The notes beneath the pieces are model-generated. The model saw only the letters and a program-made list of their open reading frames with translations. It had not been told where the DNA came from and made no database searches. 64,000 nucleotides of DNA. It comes from Albugo candida. Lineage: Eukaryota > Oomycota > Peronosporomycetes > Albuginales. Position numbers and translations under genes: made by a program. Below, piece by piece: positions 57,501-64,000 of the stretch; position 1 is the first letter of the stretch; each line of letters opens with the position of its first letter. The stretch covers positions 434,001-498,000 of the forward strand of contig JBDOQK010000012.1 in NCBI GenBank assembly GCA_040437565.1, read 5' to 3'.

Positions 57501-59341
57501 CGAACATCACGAAGCAGTGTCACCAGAAACTCGCTGTAATTGACAATCAGCTCGCCTTTTTTGTCCACCTCCATCAATCTTCCACTGAGACGTAACGAAG
57601 TGTCACTCTCAGTGTCTAGCTCGTGTTCTACATCCTCCTGCCACGTGCGAACGCTGTCAAGTACGAGTGCATGTAATCTCGACATCAATTGATCAGCACG
57701 ATGGGTAAATCCTCCGTAATTTGCCAAATCCGACATCACTTTCGACACAGATTGCAGCATTTCGAACACCCGGCCAGAAAGCATGTGACCCCACATAATC
57801 AGATTGACTTTATCGCTGAGATTTTTCCCGAGATGCATTTTGTGACCATTTGTGTTATGCGATTGCCGTGAGTCGAAATCTTTCTCAACTTGGTCCAGAT
57901 GAAGAAGGATTTGAGCCAGAATCGCCTCTCGTTCATTTAAAAGCATTTTTGCGATATACGGGCGGCACAAAAGCTGGCGATATCGTTGGAGGATACGGAT
58001 TGTAGCAGTAGGTTTGTTTGTAATTGACGCTAGTTCATCTTTGAGATTTTTTCCGGCTTCCACCTCAAGAGGTCCTAGTTGGGCTTCGAATTCCTTCACT
58101 GCTTGCTTCCATAGCGTATCGGTGTATATATTGTAGTAGAGCGGTTTGATATTTCGAAACGGCGCAAAATAACGCGCTCTTTGTTCGTCCCCATTCAATT
58201 GTCTGTGGGATGAGAACTTTTGTAATTCCTCAAAGATCATTCGAACACGGATGATTTCTTCCATTCGGTGGCACAAAGCAACTAGGAATTCATCTTTTGC
58301 ACTCTTCTTGCCTCGCCAAGTATGCTCATCACAAGAAGGCCATATCGTACCGGTCAATTGCTCGATACTGTTTGTCCATTTCTCACAGAGACAAATTCCT
58401 TCCTGCAAAAGCTCTACGACATCGTGAAGGGGTGAATTCCAAACATTCCATGCTTTGAACTTTTCAATGATGTAATTATTGATGGCATGTGACACGAGGT
58501 CTAGAAGATGCTCCATCCGTGTCTGGCTGTACTGCTGTTCTTGAGAAAGATCGGCTCGCCAAACGTCATCCAAACTATTTAACGTGTCTTCCAGGAGATC
58601 GTGCATCTCACTGACGTCTAACGTGGACAGGTTTGCATATCGCTGGTGTATCGCATCAAATGCAACGGAAAACTTTTTCGCTCGCTTGTATTGCCGTGGA
58701 TTGTCGCTCTTATCCCAATACGCAAACTCATCAGTAATTCGAACAATAGAAATCAATGAAGCTTTATCTTCTTCTTCGAGTGACTTGGATGATGACAGCT
58801 TGGAATGCTTTGTGGACTCTGACATGAGCATTGAATGAGCCAATCCAGTGTTGAGATCAGCCAGGATATCTTTGAGGTTCTGAGATATTTGACTCGATAA
58901 GGCATCATTCTGAAGGAAGAGCGGAGCATAGATATTATGGATAGTCTGATACAAGCTCTGTAGAGGTGGATCGGTGATCGTAATTATTTGAATGCTTTGA
59001 CGGATTGTGTTCGGGTACAGCGGTTTCGCTTTTGTTTTGATGAAAACAGCCTCGTGTCTTGGCACTTGTGAAAAGCCTAATTGATTTGAAAGCATCACAA
59101 TTCTGTCCTTCGGTATATGGGCTTCTGATTTAGCATCCTGTTCGTCAGCAAAACCAGACGATGGAGTATAAGCTTGCAACAACACACAATCTGCATCATC
59201 TAAAAAGCTTCCCAATGCGTTTTGAGTAGCCTCCTCCGCATCCAAGTCTGTCTGCTGACCCCATACACATTTGAGCAATGCAGTGATATATTCACGTCGT
59301 TCATCGGTGAATTCGGGCTCAGGATTCACTGAGGTCATTAC
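45514..59341 (-). CDS. DYNC2H1: Cytoplasmic dynein-2 (IFT) heavy chain
   Basis: Crossing gap 10 once, one uninterrupted ORF of about 4480 residues. Start MTSVNPEPEFTDERREYITA (Met at 59341; nine codons upstream are also open). The tail has LQSLYQTIHNIYAPLFLQ. AAA1: MGFGGNPYGPAGTGKTESVK (near residue 1820), then CDEGIDFQSMGRILLGLVKS; AAA2: GPSGSGKSAVW (about 2120); AAA3: GPEGCGKSMII (about 2440); AAA4: GLSGVGRRTATAL (about 2790, RR in place of KS/T, as I recall for DYNC2H1). A coiled stalk, AAA5-6 and a C-terminal cap follow, ending VPPCHIAFVRGSSGE and WILAGVALFLNE. The AAA1 text and the ending match DYNC2H1, not axonemal or cytoplasmic dynein-1 chains. It drives retrograde intraflagellar transport. 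The lack of introns over 13 kb stands out. Confidence 0.95.
50178..50277. other. Assembly gap 10 (100 N) between 280-bp direct copies
   Basis: 49898-50177 and 50280-50559 match (offset 382), inside the dynein gene; the first two bases after the gap differ from the copy. Confidence 0.95.
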
Positions 59342-59885
59342 TATGCGTCGCTGAATGCGATCACGCAATGAGGGGTCGTCCTCACCCAGGGGTCTTCAGT
59401 AGCTTGCGCGGTCAGGTCAAAGGCAGATCGGATATTCCAACTTAAAATCCGAGAGATTGTGAATATGAATAGCGCTATCACACAAATCTACTGACCCGAA
59501 GACAGACACAGAAACATCGATATAAAGGTGTATATCGGACGGACTTCACGCCTTCCTTGCACCAATAAAGCTTGGAATCTTCCGTAGATCTTGAGAAACC
59601 CCAACGCCAACGACTACGTAGTTTCACTGCTTCCTCTTCTTTTGAGTCAGTGGTTGTGGCTAAGGAATCACAAGCAGTCTCAGATACAGATGTCGATAGA
59701 ATTACGCGCTTTCGTACGTCACACTGTTGTATTTTCCGGAATCTTGAAGAGACTTTACTAACGTATGCTGAATGTCGCTCAGACACAAGCTTGCGCGCAG
59801 CTGTAGCTACCATGTGGGATGCGATTGCTGTCGTAATGCAGCATATGCTTCCGCGGTTTGGACTATTTCTGCTAGAATCACTGAT

Positions 59886-59985
59886 NNNNNNNNNNNNNNN
59901 NNNNNNNNNNNNNNNNNNNNNNNNNNNNNNNNNNNNNNNNNNNNNNNNNNNNNNNNNNNNNNNNNNNNNNNNNNNNNNNNNNNNN
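59886..59985. other. Assembly gap 11 (100 N) between 910-bp direct copies
   Basis: 58976-59885 and 59986-60895 match (offset 1010). Confidence 0.95.
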
Positions 59986-60378
59986 GATCGTAATTATTTG
60001 AATGCTTTGACGGATTGTGTTCGGGTACAGCGGTTTCGCTTTTGTTTTGATGAAAACAGCCTCGTGTCTTGGCACTTGTGAAAAGCCTAATTGATTTGAA
60101 AGCATCACAATTCTGTCCTTCGGTATATGGGCTTCTGATTTAGCATCCTGTTCGTCAGCAAAACCAGACGATGGAGTATAAGCTTGCAACAACACACAAT
60201 CTGCATCATCTAAAAAGCTTCCCAATGCGTTTTGAGTAGCCTCCTCCGCATCCAAGTCTGTCTGCTGACCCCATACACATTTGAGCAATGCAGTGATATA
60301 TTCACGTCGTTCATCGGTGAATTCGGGCTCAGGATTCACTGAGGTCATTACTATGCGTCGCTGAATGCGATCACGCAA
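59986..60378 (-). other. Second copy of the dynein-2 heavy chain N-terminus
   Basis: The first 121 codons of the dynein gene (from the Met equivalent to 59341, here at 60351) repeated to the right of gap 11 and cut by the gap. It also carries the same 5' flank. It is an overlap artefact, not a second gene. Confidence 0.9.
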
Positions 60379-60581
60379 TGAGGGGTCGTCCTCACCCAGG
60401 GGTCTTCAGTAGCTTGCGCGGTCAGGTCAAAGGCAGATCGGATATTCCAACTTAAAATCCGAGAGATTGTGAATATGAATAGCGCTATCACACAAATCTA
60501 CTGACCCGAAGACAGACACAGAAACATCGATATAAAGGTGTATATCGGACGGACTTCACGCCTTCCTTGCACCAATAAAGC

Positions 60582-60908
60582 TTGGAATCTTCCGTAGATC
60601 TTGAGAAACCCCAACGCCAACGACTACGTAGTTTCACTGCTTCCTCTTCTTTTGAGTCAGTGGTTGTGGCTAAGGAATCACAAGCAGTCTCAGATACAGA
60701 TGTCGATAGAATTACGCGCTTTCGTACGTCACACTGTTGTATTTTCCGGAATCTTGAAGAGACTTTACTAACGTATGCTGAATGTCGCTCAGACACAAGC
60801 TTGCGCGCAGCTGTAGCTACCATGTGGGATGCGATTGCTGTCGTAATGCAGCATATGCTTCCGCGGTTTGGACTATTTCTGCTAGAATCACTGATAACGT
60901 GCAAGTAG
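60582..60908 (+). CDS. Unrecognised ORF divergent to the dynein gene
   Basis: 108 codons: ESSVDLEKPQRQRLRSFTAS, TRFRTSHCCIFRNLEETLL, AVATMWDAIAVVMQHMLPRF, ending LLESLITCK. The first residue is not an ATG codon; an acceptor-like TAAAG precedes it, so an upstream exon is likely. Further frames to about 61070 are open (SSIASEDESLLIEQMATGTA) and may be a later exon. The left-hand copy is at 59572-59885. A helical, Met-rich end suggests a small folded domain. No family recognised. The complementary strand is open as well (60488-60904), so strand and reality are both uncertain. Confidence 0.35.
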   Translation: MESSVDLEKPQRQRLRSFTASSSFESVVVAKESQAVSDTDVDRITRFRTSHCCIFRNLEETLLTYAECRSDTSLRAAVATMWDAIAVVMQHMLPRFGLFLLESLITCK

Positions 60909-61302
60909 TATTGCCTCGGAAGACGAATCTCTTCTCATCGAGCAGATGGCTACTGGGACCGCTGAGTGTAGCAGCCATCTTGATATTCGATCACTGGTCA
61001 GCAATATTGTGGTACGTGTATCAATCACAGGAAGACTTGCAATGATTGTTGATGTGTATTTATAAGAATGCCTTTGTCCACGTTGGTAAGATAAAGCCGC
61101 ACTGTAAGACTGCTATTTGGTGGTACTGTGGCAACGATTGTCGATGTTCATCGTTGCTGACTGTTGCGCGGAAAGAAATGCATCGTATAGCTCACATATG
61201 TTTTTCTTTCCCCGCGACAGCTAGCAAGGATGAACATGGACAATTTTGCTAGTAGTTACAATTGTTCGGAAGGAGGTGATGTTTCGGAATTGATGATAAT
61301 AA
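60909..61302. other. Stretch without a sure gene
   Basis: Short open frames only, including a plus-strand 68-codon ORF at 61046-61252 (Cys-rich, no signal peptide). No repeat or RNA gene recognised. Confidence 0.4.
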
Positions 61303-62449
61303 TCATTGTCCACATAAACTTCGACTGATCACGTAGCCATATGAGCAGGTAGCCCAAGATAACCTCCTGATATCGTATTCCATTTTGTTGTTACAAACGG
61401 AGAGCTCCATGGACCAAAGCCACCTACTCAATTCGATTTCGATATACTGTTGCGATTGATATCGATCTATGTGCATATTGAAAAGCTCTAAAAGTTCTGA
61501 CTTGATCTGCAAGACACGCAAATAAGGATCCCGGCCCATACTAGAGACGTGTGATATAGCAATATACTTGGTCGCATCGGAAAAAGACGAGGCTTAGTAC
61601 ATTATAATCTATACTGAACGCATCATGTACACGCAGGAACCCAAGTTTTGTGTCCTGATGATCTTTACCCAGCATATCGAGCCTGAGCTATTCCTTTGAC
61701 CAGCGCAACATGAATATCTACTTGAAAGCTTTGGATGACAGCATAATTGCAGGTTAACGTAAACGTATTGGTTGACTTTGTCGCACTCAGTTTCCGCCGT
61801 TCAGTTCCCCGTTTATCGCCTTCAGCGCAAGATTTTCCAGTTCCAGAAGGGATGTACACAAATGGCTTGTCCATCAGCAGTGCGTGTAGATAACCGTCCT
61901 GAAATCTTGGCATTTTAAAGAGATTTTGTGATACGGCTCCAATGGTTTCCTGAGAGCTAGCACGACTGAGATCTTGAAGAATCCTGATGCGGATATCGAA
62001 AATAGCCAAGTTATCTCCCATGATTGTCCACATTCAACGATTTAGCAAGCCTTCTGTACTACTTCGTTATGCGCCAGCCTCGTTTAAGTTGAACGTGTCG
62101 CATTTAAGCAGTTTCCAGTGCTGTAATTATGGAGACCATTGACAAAGATGAAAAATCCTTTTGGCATAAATTGAGAGTTCCAAGGATAAATAGAGACAAA
62201 TTCCATAATATCGCTTCTTCCGAATTGAGCCCCATTTAGATCTGCGTGAAAAAACGCTCCGACAACAGCGACCCGAATACTCGGAACCGTTCCTTCCTTA
62301 ATCAGAAATTGTGCCATAATTGGTGCGTCCATATATCCCACAACGACCGGAAGGTTCTCAGTCGTTTCGACGCGAGCTGTTATAGAATAGATTGGCTTTC
62401 GGTTCCTCGATGTGTAATGTGGCGTATCCGTAATGTGGTTTGTAACCAC
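61303..62449 (-). CDS. Possible multi-exon gene, unrecognised
   Basis: Three consecutive minus-strand frames look coding and lie in order: 62449-62084 (TSRNRKPIYSITARVETTEN, LPVVVGYMDAPIMAQFLI, AVVGAFFHADLNGAQFGRS, WNSQFMPKGFFIFVNGLHNY), 62033-61665 (WTIMGDNLAIFDIRIRILQD, LHALLMDKPFVYIPSGTGKS, QSFQVDIHVALVKGIAQARY) and 61539-61303 (DPYLRVLQIKSELLELFNMH, QQYIEIELSRWLWSMELSVC, ending RSLCGQ). A first hydrophobic piece upstream (LLGADTSEWVVTN) may follow a signal exon. The order and the IMGDN block faintly recall secreted metallophosphatases, but the metal-binding His/Asp motifs are not evident, so I give no function. Exon joins were not solved; it may be decayed. Confidence 0.4.
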
Positions 62450-63335
62450 CCATTCAGAGGTATCTGCTCCAAGTAAACTATACTTTATATGAAAGTTGGA
62501 GATTCATGCACAGAGACTACAAAACACCGCAAATTTGTTCGCGTTAAAAGTTTGTCAAAAGACATCACATGGGTATTGTAGACTGATTAGATACTTGCAG
62601 CATATTGATGACGAAAGATATCACGCGCATCGAGTCGAAAATAGGATTATTGTTACCACAATTCCCTTAGCTTGTTCAAATATCTCTAACCAACCTGGTG
62701 ACAGCGGCTATCGCTCGTGTCATATCTCCTTGTCCTGCAAAGTAATAGCATTCGGTATCTTGTCACTTGTTCTACCAAGCGAAGAGGCTATCATAGCCCT
62801 TACACTATTTCTATGGCTGTTCACAGCTAAACGCGTCACAAGGAGTTGACACGCAAAGTGTTGTGCACGCGAATTGCCGCGAGCTGCCATCACAAACAAA
62901 CTGCCGATTCTTTGCGTGGCGAGCCGATTTATCGAGGTGTAGACTGGATATCAACCGGAAAACAATAGAAAACGTATGGCCATTTGACCATGATAAACCA
63001 CCCCTAATTTTCCAAAAGTGTTTGATAGAGAGAATAGTGAGCCTGTAAGATAGTTATTTTACTTAAGACCGAAAAGACTGCGAAAAAAGAGTAGATAGAC
63101 ATGTGCAATACGTTGGGGGAAAAGATGCGTTTTCTTCACAGAAAGACGCATTTAGGTACTCAAATGAGCTCCTGAAGTGCCTAAATGAGCCCATCGTATG
63201 TGCATCTCAGTTAGATGTATCAAATGTTGAAAAAAATGGACAAAGTAGAATGACATTGTTTTTTTTTTGGACGAAAACGTCGTTTATGCTATTATATATA
63301 GCTTTATATCTCGGAACAAGGCTAAACAGGACCAA
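62450..63335. other. Intergenic, nothing identified
   Basis: AT-rich. A 117-codon plus-strand ORF at 62496-62849 has no recognisable motif and I take it as chance. Between 63142 and 63188 there is a short imperfect repeat of TTTAGG/CTAAATGAGC units. Nothing else seen. Confidence 0.4.
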
Positions 63336-64000
63336 TCAATCGCTGGTGTGAGAGATTGCGATTCTCGAAACGATATTGGCTGGTATCAATGCTGCATGTT
63401 TGGATAGATTTTGATGGATCAGTTTCCACTGCTCCACAAGTTCGCTCGTCGGAGTAAAAGGATCAATGTCTGCTTGCCTTGATGGAATGATCTCGAGAAA
63501 AACAGCAGCTGTATCAGCGATTTTCTGGCCGTACATCGATGCCAAAAATCCCCAGATGAGGTCCATACCAGCGGAAATTCCAGAGCTCGACCAAATGTGT
63601 CCATCTTGTACCCAGCGCGCTTGAATTTTCCAGTCAACATTGGGGAAATCATTGGTCACATACTCGAACAGAAATTTGTTGGTTGTTGCTGCTTTACCAT
63701 CCAGTATTCCCGTAGCGGCAACGATTCGTGCGCCAGAGCAGATACTCAAAATGTGCTCTGACTTCTGTAACGATTCTTTGATAAATTGGAAATAGTCAAC
63801 CTCCGCCAGCACATTTTCGATGTACATAGGAGCTGCACCAGGAATCAGTACGACATTCAGCTGCAGATCGCGATCAATAACATCTTGCATACTGGTATTA
63901 GCATAATAAGGAATACTGCCCTTTTCATCGGAATATAAAGGACCAACAGCCTTGGCGATCGTGTAAATCTCTATGGGAGCATTCCAGACAGAACGAAGGA
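63336..64000 (-). CDS. DJ-1/PfpI family protein (isocyanide hydratase-like), partial
   Basis: The frame is open to the right edge, so the start lies outside; about 221 residues are visible. It begins SVWNAPIEIYTIAKAVGPLY and continues with LNVVLIPGAAP, SEHILSICSGARIVAATGIL (the nucleophile elbow, Cys in C-S-G-A), DGKAATTNKFLFEYV, WKIQARWVQDGHIWSSSGIS and AGMDLIWGFLASMYG. These are the hallmarks of the PfpI/DJ-1 superfamily, closest by memory to isocyanide hydratases and the GATase-like domain of bacterial AraC regulators; no DNA-binding part follows. The usual ATTHW is ATTNK. A bacterial-like family in a eukaryote could suggest old lateral transfer, but the family is widespread. Function: possibly hydrolysis or detoxification of small molecules. 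Confidence 0.85.
   Translation of the reverse strand, partial: LRSVWNAPIEIYTIAKAVGPLYSDEKGSIPYYANTSMQDVIDRDLQLNVVLIPGAAPMYIENVLAEVDYFQFIKESLQKSEHILSICSGARIVAATGILDGKAATTNKFLFEYVTNDFPNVDWKIQARWVQDGHIWSSSGISAGMDLIWGFLASMYGQKIADTAAVFLEIIPSRQADIDPFTPTSELVEQWKLIHQNLSKHAALIPANIVSRIAISHTSD

Noticed and set aside
1-64000. tRNA, rRNA, CRISPR, retroelement or virus-like sequence
   Set aside because: None noticed by eye. The only mobile element I can support is the MULE. A tool search (tRNAscan, Rfam, repeat masking) was not possible.

Overview
The window is nuclear DNA from a gene-dense, intron-bearing eukaryote. Most introns are 45-65 nt with GT..AG ends, and a few are only 31-37 nt. Genes lie tens to a few hundred bases apart on both strands. 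Flagellar genes (IFT dynein-2 heavy chain, a kinesin-9-type motor), lipid kinases with unusual added domains, an oomycete-like Mutator element and small secreted proteins together point to a flagellate oomycete, possibly a white rust (Albugo-like). The species is an inference.

The strongest structural signal is technical. Eleven runs of exactly 100 N each sit between two near-identical direct repeats of 37 to 2959 bp. The sequence to the left of each gap reappears to its right and then continues. This is what unmerged contig overlaps look like, so several genes are split or shown twice: the PI4K 3' end, the MFS 5' end, the homeodomain gene, CIAO1, the EF-hand/kinesin-9 junction, the FYVE-PI3K, an unknown nuclear-type gene and the dynein at both ends. 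I rebuilt gene models by crossing each gap once.

Layout. 1-5.9 kb: end of a coiled-coil gene, TRAPP subunit Bet3, a small spliced gene, NAT9, and a TBC-domain Rab-GAP. 6-7.3 kb: a decayed MULE DNA transposon with terminal inverted repeats. 7.5-14.8 kb: a PI4-kinase with an N-terminal membrane region, then a small secreted protein candidate; the end of this block is duplicated around the first gap. 14.8-20.6 kb: a CLN7-like MFS transporter, a poorly resolved stretch, two related small secreted proteins and several small unrecognised genes. 20.6-32.2 kb: a TMCO4/DUF726 protein, an Ulp1/SENP SUMO protease, a double-homeodomain protein, the Fe-S assembly WD40 protein CIAO1, a SANT/Myb protein and a GDP-mannose transporter. 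32.3-38.3 kb: an EF-hand/coiled-coil protein that overlaps tail to tail with a kinesin-9-type motor, and a REEP/Yop1 protein. 38.7-45 kb: a FYVE-PI3-kinase and an unknown nuclear-type protein. 45.5-59.4 kb: the dynein-2 heavy chain, almost one uninterrupted ORF. 60-64 kb: weakly resolved ORFs and a partial DJ-1/PfpI protein.

No operon logic applies. Recurring themes are membrane traffic and phosphoinositide signalling (Bet3, TBC, PI4K, FYVE-PI3K, REEP), cilium motors (dynein-2, kinesin-9) and secretion. I saw no tRNA, rRNA or CRISPR array, though I had no tool to search for them. Gene models rest on reading frames, splice signals and remembered family motifs, not on database searches.
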